Assembly (NCBI GenBank): GCA_002298785.1
Contig: DBMR01000052.1
Coordinates: 1-64,000, forward strand
DNA length: 64,000 bases
Reading direction: 5' to 3'
From: Verrucomicrobia subdivision 3 bacterium UBA693
GTDB taxonomy: Bacteria > Verrucomicrobiota > Verrucomicrobiia > Limisphaerales > UBA8199
The first letter of the stretch is position 1. Every line of letters begins with the position of its first letter. This document shows positions 23,798-32,354 of this stretch, one piece after another. The position numbers and the translations under genes were made by a program. Below the pieces are notes generated by a model that saw nothing but the letters and a program-made list of their open reading frames with translations, was not told the origin of the DNA and did not search any database.

Positions 23798-24886
23798 TTA
23801 CTGCAAGATGCGGCGACCTTCGTCGAGGAAGATTCCCTTGAAATTCATCTCGAGCGCTTGCGGGTTGCTCGCTTTGCTCAGGGCTTCCTTCTCGGAGACC
23901 TTGTTCTCTTTTACCAGATTGAACAAAGCCTGGTTGAAATTCAGCATGCCGTCGTCCATGCCGGTTTCGATGGCCGCGGGCAGTTTGTCCAGGCGGTTTT
24001 CCTCGATGAGCTTCTTGACGGTGGGCGTGTTGATCATGATCTCCAACGCTGGGGTCATGGGCCCGGCGAGCGTGGTGACCATGCGCTGGCAAACCACTGC
24101 CTGCAGGGTGCCGGCGAGCTGACGTCGAATTTGTTCCCGCTCATCGGCCTTAAAGAAATCCAGAATGCGGCTGACGGATTGAGCGGCGTTGGTGGTGTGG
24201 AGCGTGGAGAGCACAAGGTGCCCCGTGTCAGCGGCGCTCATCGCGGCGGTGAAGCTGATGGAGTCACGCATTTCACCGATCATGATGATATCGGGATCCT
24301 GCCGCAGCACATGCTTCAACGCATGGTGGAAGGACAGGGTGTCGAGACCCACTTCGCGTTGCTCGATGACACACTGGTTGTCCTCGAACACGTATTCGAT
24401 CGGGTCCTCCATCGTGATGAGGTGCTTTTTGAAGTTGGCGTTGATGTGCTCGATCATCGCCGCCAGCGTGGTGGATTTGCCGCAACCTGTAGATCCGGCC
24501 AGCAACACGATGCCGCGGGGTGATTCCGCGATCTTTTTGATCTGGGACAGCAATCCCAGGTCTTCGAAGCTGGGCACGTTCGTCTTCACATAGCGCATCG
24601 CGAGGCACCACTGGCCCCGTTGCTGAAACAAATTCGTACGGAATCGGCCGATGCCCGGGAGAAAATACGAGAAGTCCACCTCGCGTTCCTGCTCGAGACG
24701 GCGCTTCAAATGCGCCGGCGCGACAGTGTCCACCACCTTGTTCAACCATTCCTCCGCCGGGGTAGGGCATTCAATGGCGATCAATTGGCGATTGATCCGG
24801 AAAATCACCGGAGTGCCAATTTTGATATGCACGTCCGACGCACCGCCATCCACCGCCAGCTTCAAAATTCGATGAAAAAGTTCCAT
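23798..24886 (-). CDS. pilT: PilT/PilU-type twitching motility retraction ATPase
   Basis: Cytoplasmic hexameric ATPase of the type II/IV secretion superfamily that powers pilus retraction. The 362-residue protein has a PAS-like N-domain, GASDVHI near residue 15, Walker A GSTGCGKSTT at about 131-140, the Asp box TMEDPIEYVF, Walker B region DIIMIGEMRD and the His box LSTLHTTNAAQS. The C-terminus (MNFNQALFNL, NPQALEMNFKGIF) is closer to the PilU-like form than to the textbook PilT with an AIRNLIRE motif, so retraction-assisting PilU is an alternative name. The prepilin peptidase and pilin-like protein are encoded elsewhere in the window. Confidence 0.93.
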   Translation of the reverse strand: MELFHRILKLAVDGGASDVHIKIGTPVIFRINRQLIAIECPTPAEEWLNKVVDTVAPAHLKRRLEQEREVDFSYFLPGIGRFRTNLFQQRGQWCLAMRYVKTNVPSFEDLGLLSQIKKIAESPRGIVLLAGSTGCGKSTTLAAMIEHINANFKKHLITMEDPIEYVFEDNQCVIEQREVGLDTLSFHHALKHVLRQDPDIIMIGEMRDSISFTAAMSAADTGHLVLSTLHTTNAAQSVSRILDFFKADEREQIRRQLAGTLQAVVCQRMVTTLAGPMTPALEIMINTPTVKKLIEENRLDKLPAAIETGMDDGMLNFNQALFNLVKENKVSEKEALSKASNPQALEMNFKGIFLDEGRRILQ

Positions 24887-25047
24887 GAGGGTAACCTACA
24901 AAAAGTGGGCGGCCGCAAAAAGCCAAAACTGATAATCCCTCAAGTCTCGTTAAGCGTTGGCGCGCCGCCGCCCGAGGCGGTTCGGCGCGCCGAAGTTCAA
25001 TTGCGGACGCGCTTCCGTGGGAATCCTCCGCGATTCGGGAGAAGGGC

Positions 25048-26274
25048 CTATTTCTTCTTCTGCACTTGCGATGCCACCTTCAGTCGCAACGCATTCAAGC
25101 GAATGAAACCGGTCGCGTCGTCCTGGTTGTAGGCTTTGGTGGGATCCGCTTCCATCGTGGCGATCGCAGGATTATATAGGCTGACCGGCGATTTGCGGCC
25201 CGCGACCATTATGTTGCCTTTGTACAATTTCACGCGCACGGTGCCGGTGACGTTCTTCTGGCTCTCGGTCACGAAAGCCTGCAGCGCCAGCCGCTCGGGA
25301 GAAAACCAATACCCGTAATAGACCAGCTCCGCGTAACGCGGGACCAGGCTGTCGCGCAGGTGCATCACTTCGCGGTCCATCGTCAGCGTTTCCATCTGTC
25401 GATGCGCGAAGTGCAGGATGGCTCCGCCAGGAGTTTCGTAAACGCCGCGGGATTTCATGCCCACGTAGCGATTCTCGACCATGTCCACGCGGCCCACGCC
25501 ATGTTTGCCGCCGATCTTGTTCAATGTTTTCATGACCCCCAACGGATCAAGGGCCTTGCCGTTCACAGCGACGCAGTCGCCCTTCTTGAAATCCAGGGTC
25601 ACGTATTCCGGCTTGTCGGGCGCGTCCTCTGGAAAGACGGAGAGCGTATTGAAAAAGTCGCGATACTTCAGAGCGCCGGCATCAAACCACGGATCCTCGA
25701 GAATGCCCGCTTCATAGGAGATGTGGAGGAGGTTGCGATCCATGGAGAACGGCTTCTTGGCAGAGGCCTGCACCGGGATCCGTTTCTCTTCGCAATAAGC
25801 GATCATTTCCGCGCGGCCGGGAAATTGGTCCCGGAACCGGGCTTCGCGCCACGGGGCGATTACCTGGAGTTGCGGAGCGAGAGCGGCGGCGGTGAGTTCG
25901 AACCGCACCTGGTCGTTTCCTTTGCCGGTCGCGCCGTGTGCCAGGGCATCCGCCTTCTCTTTTCGGGCCACGTCGATCATGCCTTTGGCGATGAGCGGCC
26001 GTGCGATGCTGGTTCCCAGGTAATACTGGCTCTCGTAAACGGCCGAGGCCTGGATCATCGGGAAAATGAAATCGCGGGCAAACTCCTCTTGCAGATCGGT
26101 AATGTAAATGCTGGACGCCCCGGTTTTTTTAGCCTTGGCTTCCAGCCCCTTTAGCTCTTCCTCCTGCCCAATGTTGGCGCAGAAGGCAATCATCTCCGCG
26201 TTATAGTTTTCCTTGATCCAGGAAAGCAGCACTGAAGTGTCCAGGCCGCCTGAGTATGCCAATACAATTTTCAT
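25048..26274 (-). CDS. argG: Argininosuccinate synthase
   Basis: Condenses citrulline and aspartate with ATP in the penultimate step of arginine synthesis. The 408-residue protein has the N-terminal PP-loop LAYSGGLDTSVLL, the citrulline/aspartate-binding HGATGKGNDQVRFE segment and FDAGALKYRD further on. The length is normal. It ends with a basic tail (QVQKKK). It lies 161 bp downstream of pilT in the same orientation; other arg genes are not in the window. Confidence 0.97.
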   Translation of the reverse strand: MKIVLAYSGGLDTSVLLSWIKENYNAEMIAFCANIGQEEELKGLEAKAKKTGASSIYITDLQEEFARDFIFPMIQASAVYESQYYLGTSIARPLIAKGMIDVARKEKADALAHGATGKGNDQVRFELTAAALAPQLQVIAPWREARFRDQFPGRAEMIAYCEEKRIPVQASAKKPFSMDRNLLHISYEAGILEDPWFDAGALKYRDFFNTLSVFPEDAPDKPEYVTLDFKKGDCVAVNGKALDPLGVMKTLNKIGGKHGVGRVDMVENRYVGMKSRGVYETPGGAILHFAHRQMETLTMDREVMHLRDSLVPRYAELVYYGYWFSPERLALQAFVTESQKNVTGTVRVKLYKGNIMVAGRKSPVSLYNPAIATMEADPTKAYNQDDATGFIRLNALRLKVASQVQKKK

Positions 26275-26799
26275 AGATTAATCCAAAATGTCAGGCCGAA
26301 TGAAAAGCCAACGCGCCGTGCTTGGAAAGCAGAAAGCGCGGCGATTTATGGCGAGGGATGACCGGGAAACCGGAGGCTCACGGTCCGTGGGCAGGTCTTG
26401 CATGGCGTATCAGAGCGCAGCGGGTGTGACCGCTTCTAACGGTGGTGGCGCGCGGGATTTGTCGGGTGAACTCCTTACGGTGCTGTCGGGGTGCAGCTCA
26501 AAAATCAGCTTTCCGCTACCTGATTTCAGGTAGTGCTGGGCGCAAATCCAGCATTTATTTCGTTTTTCTACCTGTTTTTGGGGATAGGCAGCCCGACCAG
26601 TTTCCCCCAGTATGGGCTTGTGAATCTGGGCGTTTAAAGGCGGCCTGGGGGATGCGAAATGGGGAGGTTCTAACGGGATAAGGGAAGTCGCCAACCGACG
26701 ACTTGGGGGGAGCATCAGCCGAAATGGAGCGCCCAGATTCACGCCTCCTTTTTTACAGATACTTTCGCCGCACCGTTCTAAATCCGTGGATGCTTCGGC
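26275..26799. other. 525 bp intergenic region with tandem hairpins
   Basis: No protein-coding frame here looks real: reading frames on both strands have poor composition and no recognisable motif. The region contains the tandem inverted repeats described at 26516-26553 and a C/G-rich part near 26340-26400 with CCGG-type short pairings. It should hold the argG promoter and the end of the YggS transcript, since both genes are on the minus strand. Confidence 0.55.
26516..26553. repeat. Tandem hairpins: perfect 18-bp palindrome plus second stem
   Basis: CTACCTGA (26516-26523), TT, TCAGGTAG (26526-26533) is a perfect 18-bp interrupted palindrome. It is followed at once by TGCTGG (26534-26539) pairing with CCAGCA (26548-26553) and then a T-rich run on the plus strand. 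It could be the terminator of the minus-strand YggS transcript, the end of an unknown plus-strand RNA, or a dimeric-protein binding site. Confidence 0.6.
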
Positions 26800-27489
26800 T
26801 CAGCGGGCTTTGGGGCGTTCTCCAAAGAGGGCGGTCCCGATCCGGACTATGGTCGCCCCTTCCTCAATCGCCACTTCAAAATCACCACTCATCCCCATGC
26901 TGATATGGGGCAGGGGCGCCCCAAGCAGTTGTTCGCACTCCTGTTTCAGAGTTCGCAGTTGGGCGAAAACCGGTCGCACCTTTTCCGGTGTTGGGGTCCA
27001 TGGTGGGATGGTCATGAGACCATGGATTTCCAGGCGGGGCAGCTCATTGATCGCTTTAAACTCCTCCAGCAACTGGGCTGGTTTGTAGCCGAACTTGCTG
27101 GCTTCGCCCACCATGTTTACCTCGAGCAGAATGGGCAGCGTTCGCGCGGCCTGGTCGGCGCGCTGGTTGAGTTCCTCCGCCAGGGCTAGACTGTCTACGC
27201 TTTCGATCATTTGAAACAGCCGCACGGCATCCCGGCATTTGTTGGATTGCAGATGGCCGATCATGTGCCATCGGAGTTTTCCTGGGCAGAGGGGAATTTT
27301 GGCTTTGGCTTCCTGCACCTTGCTCTCGCCGAAAACCGAGAGACCCAGGCGGGCAGCTTCGGCCACGGTATCCGGTGTATGTGTCTTGGAAACTGCCAGC
27401 AGCATGACGGAAGCAGGATCGCGCCCGGCGCGCGTGGCGGCGGCGCGAATGCGTTCCTGAATGGAATTTAAGTTCTCAGCCAAACCCAT
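26800..27489 (-). CDS. YggS-family pyridoxal phosphate homeostasis protein
   Basis: A 229-residue single-domain alanine-racemase-fold protein that binds PLP and is needed for vitamin B6 homeostasis rather than a known reaction. The PLP lysine is K35 in LLAVSKTH. Other family marks are FGESKVQEA, RWHMIGHLQSNK, LLEVNMVGEASKFG, LMTIPPW, SMGMSGDFEVAIEEGAT and the C-terminal RIGTALFGER. The ATG start is two residues before the first helix. It is the first gene of a minus-strand stretch and is divergent from the EVE-domain gene 93 bp away. Confidence 0.95.
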   Translation of the reverse strand: MGLAENLNSIQERIRAAATRAGRDPASVMLLAVSKTHTPDTVAEAARLGLSVFGESKVQEAKAKIPLCPGKLRWHMIGHLQSNKCRDAVRLFQMIESVDSLALAEELNQRADQAARTLPILLEVNMVGEASKFGYKPAQLLEEFKAINELPRLEIHGLMTIPPWTPTPEKVRPVFAQLRTLKQECEQLLGAPLPHISMGMSGDFEVAIEEGATIVRIGTALFGERPKAR

Positions 27490-27582
27490 GCTGTCAAATT
27501 ACGCGGGGAAACTCGGGGAGAACAGGCAAAAACGGTTGGTTTCGCGCGTGACTCGACCCTGCATCCAGTTAAAAATGCCGCC

Positions 27583-27996
27583 ATGCAATATTGGCTGGTG
27601 AAACAGGAGCCGGAAGCTTACGCGTGGGCCAAATTTGTGGCGGACGGAAAGACCGCCTGGACCGGGGTGCGAAACTTTCAGGCCCGCAACAACCTGCGGT
27701 TGATGAAGACCGGGGACCGTGTGTTTTATTACCACAGTGGAACGGGCAAAGAGATTGTTGGTTTGGCCAAAGTCCTGCGGAGCGCGTATCCCGACCCGAC
27801 GGCGACCGAGGGCGACTGGTCCAGTGTGGACCTTGGGCCAGAGCAGGCCCTGACATCGCCGGTGACCCTGGTGCAGATCAAAGCGGATGCCGTGCTCAAG
27901 GAAATGGCGCTCGTTAAAAACTCCCGGCTTTCGGTGCAGCCAGTCACCCCAGCGCAATTCCAGCGGGTCCTCAAGCTGTCGGAGGCGGCCCGATGA
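27583..27996 (+). CDS. EVE-domain protein
   Basis: A 137-residue protein matching the EVE fold, a PUA-like domain that in studied cases recognises modified bases in nucleic acid. The family pattern is clear: an N-terminal YWLVKQEPEAY, TAWTGVRNFQARNNLR, a basic DRVFYYHSG segment and EIVGLAKVLRSAYPDPT. It has no additional domain, so it is the stand-alone form. The stop overlaps the start of the HAD hydrolase (ATGA), which suggests they are translated together. The modified base recognised here is unknown. Confidence 0.93.
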   Translation: MQYWLVKQEPEAYAWAKFVADGKTAWTGVRNFQARNNLRLMKTGDRVFYYHSGTGKEIVGLAKVLRSAYPDPTATEGDWSSVDLGPEQALTSPVTLVQIKADAVLKEMALVKNSRLSVQPVTPAQFQRVLKLSEAAR

Positions 27997-28652
27997 AGCA
28001 GGTTCAGGCGGTCATTTTCGACATGGATGGGGTGATCGTGGACAGCGAGCCACGACATGAGAAGGCGTTTTTCGAGGTTATCCGGGAAATCGGCTATGGC
28101 GAGACGCACGGCATGGTGTTCGCCGATTACGTTGGGCGCACAGACCAGGATTTATGGCAGGCCTTTGTAGCTCGCCACACGCCGCCGCATCCACTCGAGG
28201 AACTCCTGGCGCGGAAACGGGCGAAAGTGCTGGAGATTCTGCGGCGGGACCAGCCCCTGTTCCCGGGATTATACGAGTTGGTCGAGGGATTGTCGCGGCG
28301 ATACCGTCTGGGATTGGCGTCGGGGTCGGAACGGCCCATTGTAGAGGCGGTACTGGAACTGCGGGAGCTGGGACGATTTTTTCCGGTGACGATCAGCGGT
28401 TCGGATATCAAGCGGGGCAAACCGGCTCCGGACATTTTCCTGCTGGCCGCCCGGCGGATGGGCGTGGCGGCGGAGGGTTGCGTGGTGATTGAGGACTCGA
28501 AGCCGGGTGTGGCAGCTGGGTTGGCTGCCGGCATGACGGTTATCGCCATCACCAACACCTATCCACGCGAAGAACTGGTCCACGCACATCACGTGGTGAG
28601 TTCTTACGAGGAAATCGGGAGCCTGTTGTTGGGAGCCTCCGGAACCAACTGA
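27993..28652 (+). CDS. HAD-superfamily hydrolase, beta-phosphoglucomutase-like
   Basis: A 219-residue HAD phosphatase with the nucleophile motif VIFDMDGVIVDSEP (D10, with D12 as acid/base), motif II in LASGS, motif III lysine in KRGKPAPDIFL and motif IV VIEDSKPGV. The helical cap (residues 18-85) places it in the subfamily of beta-phosphoglucomutases and phosphoglycolate phosphatases. The GKPAPD segment is typical of these enzymes but does not define the substrate. Its ATG overlaps the stop of the EVE-domain gene. Confidence 0.92.
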   Translation: MKQVQAVIFDMDGVIVDSEPRHEKAFFEVIREIGYGETHGMVFADYVGRTDQDLWQAFVARHTPPHPLEELLARKRAKVLEILRRDQPLFPGLYELVEGLSRRYRLGLASGSERPIVEAVLELRELGRFFPVTISGSDIKRGKPAPDIFLLAARRMGVAAEGCVVIEDSKPGVAAGLAAGMTVIAITNTYPREELVHAHHVVSSYEEIGSLLLGASGTN

Positions 28653-28677
28653 TCAAATCCCGCTTACGCTGGACCGG

Positions 28678-29487
28678 TTACGGGTGGCTCTTTTTGAACT
28701 CGGCCTGGGCTTGTGGTTGCAACTGTTCTAGGTGCTTGATGCGATCGGCATCAACCGGGTGGGTGCTGAGCCAGCGTTCGAGGATGCCGGGCGGGGCTTT
28801 GCTGGTGCCTTTGGAGTCAGAAAACCGCTTCCAGAAGGCAATCGCCTCGGCGGGATCGTAGCCGCCCCGCGCCATGTAAATTAAGCCGATTTCGTCGGCC
28901 TCCGACTCCTGTTGACGGCTATGGGGCAATTCGCGGCCCATCTTGGAGCCCAGGCCGTAAGCCAGGGCGGCCGCACTTTGAACTTTCGGATCAGAGGAAG
29001 ACAGGGTCGCTCCCAGGAGCTCGCCGCCCGTTTGCATCACCATGGCTTCGCTCATTCGTTCCGCACCATGATGAGCGACAGCGTGGCCGACCTCGTGTCC
29101 GATTACAGTGGCCAGGCCGGCATCGGTCCGGGCGATGGGCAACAGCCCAGTGTAAACGCCGACCTTCCCGCCAGGCAGACAAAAGGCGTTGGCTTCGGTG
29201 CTCTCAAAAACCACAAATTCCCATTGGGCATTCGGCATGTCCGGTGCGGCTACCTGGGCGATCCGTTTGCCCACCCGTTGGACTTGTTCATTGGCCGCCC
29301 GGTCCTTGCTGATGGGGGTGTCCTTTTTCATTTGTTCAAAGCTGGTTAAACCGAGCTGCATTTCCTGCCCGGAAGAAATGAGGTTAAGGCTTTTCCGGCC
29401 GGTGACCGGTACCGTTGAACAGCCTTGAACCAGAAGAGCCAAGGCGAGCAGGCAAAGGATTGCCGCCAGCGTTTGTCGATATTTCAT
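28678..29487 (-). CDS. M48-family metalloprotease, probable lipoprotein
   Basis: A 269-residue zinc protease of the M48 family, in the group of outer-membrane quality-control proteases such as LoiP. The first 22 residues form a lipoprotein signal with lipobox LVQGC, giving a lipidated cysteine at position 23. The zinc motif is HEVGH (H131, E132, H135), with the third ligand likely in ESEADEIGLIYMARGG. The ATG at 29487 was chosen because it starts the signal peptide; an upstream in-frame start adds 11 residues. It converges with the HAD gene 25 bp away. Confidence 0.92.
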   Translation of the reverse strand: MKYRQTLAAILCLLALALLVQGCSTVPVTGRKSLNLISSGQEMQLGLTSFEQMKKDTPISKDRAANEQVQRVGKRIAQVAAPDMPNAQWEFVVFESTEANAFCLPGGKVGVYTGLLPIARTDAGLATVIGHEVGHAVAHHGAERMSEAMVMQTGGELLGATLSSSDPKVQSAAALAYGLGSKMGRELPHSRQQESEADEIGLIYMARGGYDPAEAIAFWKRFSDSKGTSKAPPGILERWLSTHPVDADRIKHLEQLQPQAQAEFKKSHP

Positions 29488-29696
29488 AGTAACAAAAGAA
29501 TTACTCACCTCACTAAGCAACCATAACTTTTTGGGTTTTCAATCTCGCATTCACGCACCGCGCGGAAATTTTGAAGTGCCCGTAAGTGGGCAGCTTGTGG
29601 GATCGCCGTGTGAAGGAGTCTGCGTGGTAGGCTGGCGAGCATTTTCGCTGGCTGGGCGTGGCCCGGGCGGTTAGAGTGATTCCGGATACAACCGTT

Positions 29697-30086
29697 ATGA
29701 AATTGAGAATCGCCATGATGAGCCTTGCGGCCGCACTGTGCTTCGGCCTGTTTGGGGGATGCGCCCAAAACCAGGTGTCGGAATATCAGTCCACATATCA
29801 CTACCCGCAGGTTTCTTCCGGCGCGCTCTTCCTCACCCTGCCGCCGGAGGTGCAGAACACGATTCGAGCCCAGACCGGTGGGGAACAAATCGACGACATC
29901 CGCAAGTTCACCAATTCCGGCGCGGTGTACTACCGGATCGAATTTCGCAAGTCCGTCTTGTATCCGCCGCTTTTCGTCGCTACGAACGGCGCGGTCTTGA
30001 ACCCGGATCAGAGCGTGGCGGTGCGGGAACCTTCCGCAACCTTGAAAGAAATCAAGGGCGACGCACCGGCGCCGACCTCGCCTTAA
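29697..30086 (+). CDS. Hypothetical lipoprotein, ~129 aa
   Basis: The ATG at 29697 starts a signal with a hydrophobic core and a lipobox-like FGGC, giving a lipidated cysteine near residue 22. The mature part is about 107 residues with polar and proline-rich stretches (SSGALFLTLPPEVQ, GEQIDDIRKFTNSGAVYYRIEF) ending in a PAPTSP tail. I recognise no domain; it may be a small beta-structured envelope protein. An earlier in-frame start at 29658 would put 13 non-hydrophobic residues ahead of the signal and is less likely. Confidence 0.72.
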   Translation: MKLRIAMMSLAAALCFGLFGGCAQNQVSEYQSTYHYPQVSSGALFLTLPPEVQNTIRAQTGGEQIDDIRKFTNSGAVYYRIEFRKSVLYPPLFVATNGAVLNPDQSVAVREPSATLKEIKGDAPAPTSP

Positions 30087-30129
30087 ACCGCAGCCACTCC
30101 ACTTCGGGATTGCGTCAGGCCGGTTCGCC

Positions 30130-30152
30130 ACCGACTGGGCAGGATAGTCGGT
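30130..30152. terminator. Hairpin between convergent lipoprotein and hemW genes
   Basis: ACCGACT at 30130-30136 is complementary to AGTCGGT at 30146-30152, with a 9-base loop. It lies between two convergent genes. No T-run is present, so it may be a bidirectional RNA 3'-end hairpin rather than a classical terminator. Confidence 0.45.
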
Positions 30153-30161
30153 CCCGGGCGG

Positions 30162-31355
30162 TTACTTCGAACCCAAAAATAGCTGGGCGGCTGAGTCGGC
30201 AAACCGGAGTCCTTCTGCGGAAAGACGGAAGCGTTCGGGAGTGCGTTCTCCCCATCCGTTGGCAACCAGTTCGTCCATGGCCGCAACCCATTCGGTTCGC
30301 AGATCGCAGCCCGCCACCTGTAGAAACGTTTCAAAAGGCCACCCGGCCACCATGCGCAACCCAAAAGCGGCGGTCTCCCCCGCGCGTCCACGCGGGGACA
30401 GGCATTCGGAACTTTCGATGGCGCGGCGGCCTTTTTCAATCTGCTCGCAATAAAGCTGGGTGTTGGCCCAGTTACGGGCGCGTACGCCGCGCACGTAGCC
30501 GGTGGCGCCGGGGCCCAGTCCATGGAAGGAGCCTCCGCGCCAATAATTCACGTTGTGGCGGCAGGCGTGCGCGGGCACATCCGGCAGCGGTGGACGGACC
30601 GGCGCGGCGGCGCGCCAAACCGGGCGCGCGAAATTGGCCACCTCATACTGCTCCAAGCCCGCGGCTCCCGCCCGCTGCACCAATTCCTCGAACATGGCGC
30701 AAGCGAGATCCTCGTCCTCCTTCACCTCACCCGCCTGGAGCTGGGCAAACAAAGCGGTGTCTTCCTCATAAATGACTTCATAAGTGGAAAGGTGTTCGCT
30801 ATCCAGCGCCAGCGCCTCCGTCAACGTGGCATCCCATATCGCCAGCGTCTGACCGGGGATTGCGAACATCAAATCCAAGTTAAGATTGTCGAACCCGGCT
30901 TTGCGCAGGGTATCCCAGGATCGGAACACCATGTCGCGGCTGTGGACCCGGCCCAGGCGGTCGAGCAGTTGTTCGTCCAGGGATTGAACTCCCATGGAGA
31001 TGCGGTTAACGCCCCGCTCGCGCAGCAAACGGGCTTTATCCAGGGAGACCGTGGCCGGGTTGCACTCGACGGTGAATTCGGACGCGGGCAGGAGTCGATG
31101 CTTCTCCATCGCGTCCAGGATGTCCGTCCATTGCTTCAAGTTAAGGAGGGAGGGCGTGCCGCCACCGAAAAAGACGGATTCGAGTTTCAGGTCCGGAGCC
31201 ACCCATCCCAGTTCGCGAACCAGCGCTGATACGTAACGATTAATCTCCTCTCCGGTGGAGGGCTCCGAATAAAAGGCGCAATACGAGCATTTCCGCGCGC
31301 AGAAGGGCACGTGGACGTAGAGACTTTTTATCGGGTCGCCATGGGTTTTGGCCAT
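30162..31355 (-). CDS. hemW: HemW-type radical SAM protein (coproporphyrinogen III oxidase-like)
   Basis: Radical SAM protein related to HemN but acting as a heme chaperone. The 4Fe-4S cluster cysteines are C19, C23 and C26 in VHVPFCARKCSYC. The FFGGGTPS, VECNP and RISMGVQS segments follow, as does YEVANFA. The distinctive HNVNYW motif marks HemW rather than HemN. The ATG at 31355 was chosen because it sits just ahead of the first strand; an upstream in-frame start adds 30 unrelated residues. Its 128 bp upstream gap contains one copy of the dispersed 17-mer described separately. Confidence 0.92.
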   Translation of the reverse strand: MAKTHGDPIKSLYVHVPFCARKCSYCAFYSEPSTGEEINRYVSALVRELGWVAPDLKLESVFFGGGTPSLLNLKQWTDILDAMEKHRLLPASEFTVECNPATVSLDKARLLRERGVNRISMGVQSLDEQLLDRLGRVHSRDMVFRSWDTLRKAGFDNLNLDLMFAIPGQTLAIWDATLTEALALDSEHLSTYEVIYEEDTALFAQLQAGEVKEDEDLACAMFEELVQRAGAAGLEQYEVANFARPVWRAAAPVRPPLPDVPAHACRHNVNYWRGGSFHGLGPGATGYVRGVRARNWANTQLYCEQIEKGRRAIESSECLSPRGRAGETAAFGLRMVAGWPFETFLQVAGCDLRTEWVAAMDELVANGWGERTPERFRLSAEGLRFADSAAQLFLGSK

Positions 31356-31483
31356 GATCTCAGAATAGCCGATGCCGTGCCTGCTTTCGAGCCTGGAGTT
31401 TGACTCGCGCGCGCTGAGCGCTCCAGCTCCGGCAGGGCAGGACAATAATCAGGGCAATTCCCGAAGCCGCCCGCGCTCTGAGG

Positions 31484-32107
31484 CTAAGCTGAGGACAGAT
31501 GGCTATCGTTTCCATATTCGTTCTGGTGCTGCCCTAACGCCCTCCAATATACCTTCAAGCTCTTGCAACGAACCATCCGATTCGCTGGAATCTGAAATAG
31601 AACCAGGCCTGCATCCAGGATGTCGGCGCAAGCGCAAAAGGCGTTGAAGGCAGAAATGAACGCGACCCAGTCCGACGAGACTTGGGTGACAGCCGACACC
31701 AGAAGCGGAGCGATGCTGATGATGAACAGAGGCATGAGCAGGATGGCGACCAAACGATTCCGGCTCAACTCGCCGGCATAGTGGGCGTAGAAGCCCACGG
31801 ACAGCCCATAACCAAGAATGGACTGCGGCGAGCGCCCCGCCATCGGGTGGACCAGGGTATGGATAGACTCGTGGACGACTACCATGCCCGCAAACGCGAG
31901 AAGAAAGCTCGGCAGGGACATTGTGGGCAAAATGTCCCGCAATGGTGTGAGGAGAAACCAAAGCGCGGCCACGATGGCTGCCGCGGCTACACCGATAGGC
32001 AGCAGGAGAATCTTTTCGAGCCACGGCGACGGCTGGCGCAGTGATCTCCACGAGGCGTCAGGTACGAAGTCTGGCGGGACAGGGATGGCTCCAAGATGAA
32101 AGCGCAT
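31484..32107 (-). CDS. DUF3267-type membrane zincin-like protein
   Basis: A 207-residue integral membrane protein with four to five hydrophobic segments. The DUF3267 pattern is visible: HESIHTLVHP, an HExxH zinc-binding motif inside a membrane helix, and a C-terminal NAFCACADILDA segment that fits the conserved acidic/cysteine part of the family. These are thought to be membrane-embedded metallopeptidases, but no substrate is known. The ATG at 32107 is preferred; a TTG two codons earlier is possible. It lies in a looser interval with a pilin remnant upstream. Confidence 0.82.
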   Translation of the reverse strand: MRFHLGAIPVPPDFVPDASWRSLRQPSPWLEKILLLPIGVAAAAIVAALWFLLTPLRDILPTMSLPSFLLAFAGMVVVHESIHTLVHPMAGRSPQSILGYGLSVGFYAHYAGELSRNRLVAILLMPLFIISIAPLLVSAVTQVSSDWVAFISAFNAFCACADILDAGLVLFQIPANRMVRCKSLKVYWRALGQHQNEYGNDSHLSSA

Positions 32108-32138
32108 GTGCAATGAGGGGCCTGTGGCCGCCTAGACT

Positions 32139-32354
32139 TTATGGCTGACGACGCGCACTCCGCGTTCGTTTTAAGCATAGCTGCCCGTCGGGCAACTGTC
32201 GGCACCGGTTCGTTTGACCGAACGAACGGGTTCGAGCCTTCGTTCCGGCGATGGGCGGGAGTAGCATGGCCGTGAAGATTCCGATGGTGGCAAAGGCCAG
32301 CAGCAACTCGATGATTGTAAACGCCTCGCGGCCAGGGCTGACGGATGACTGCAT
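32139..32354 (-). pseudogene. Truncated pilin-like remnant
   Basis: A 71-residue frame beginning with a short leader and the prepilin signature AFTIIELLLAFATIGIFTAM, so the N-terminal helix of a type IV pilin-like protein is recognisable. After about residue 45 the sequence turns into an arginine-rich string (RCRQLPDGQLCLKRTRSARRQP) unlike the expected CxNNLRQ continuation, and the frame stops. This suggests that a frameshift or truncation removed the C-terminal domain. It lies 31 bp upstream of the DUF3267 gene on the same strand. A genuine small pilin is possible but less likely. Confidence 0.5.

Noticed and set aside
26288..26533. Short plus-strand frame in the argG-yggS gap
   Set aside because: Composition is irregular, it ends inside the palindrome and has no similarity that I recognise.
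32219..32269. tRNA-like T-loop GGTTCGAGCC
   Set aside because: No matching acceptor, D or anticodon arms can be drawn around it; it lies within the pilin-remnant stretch.
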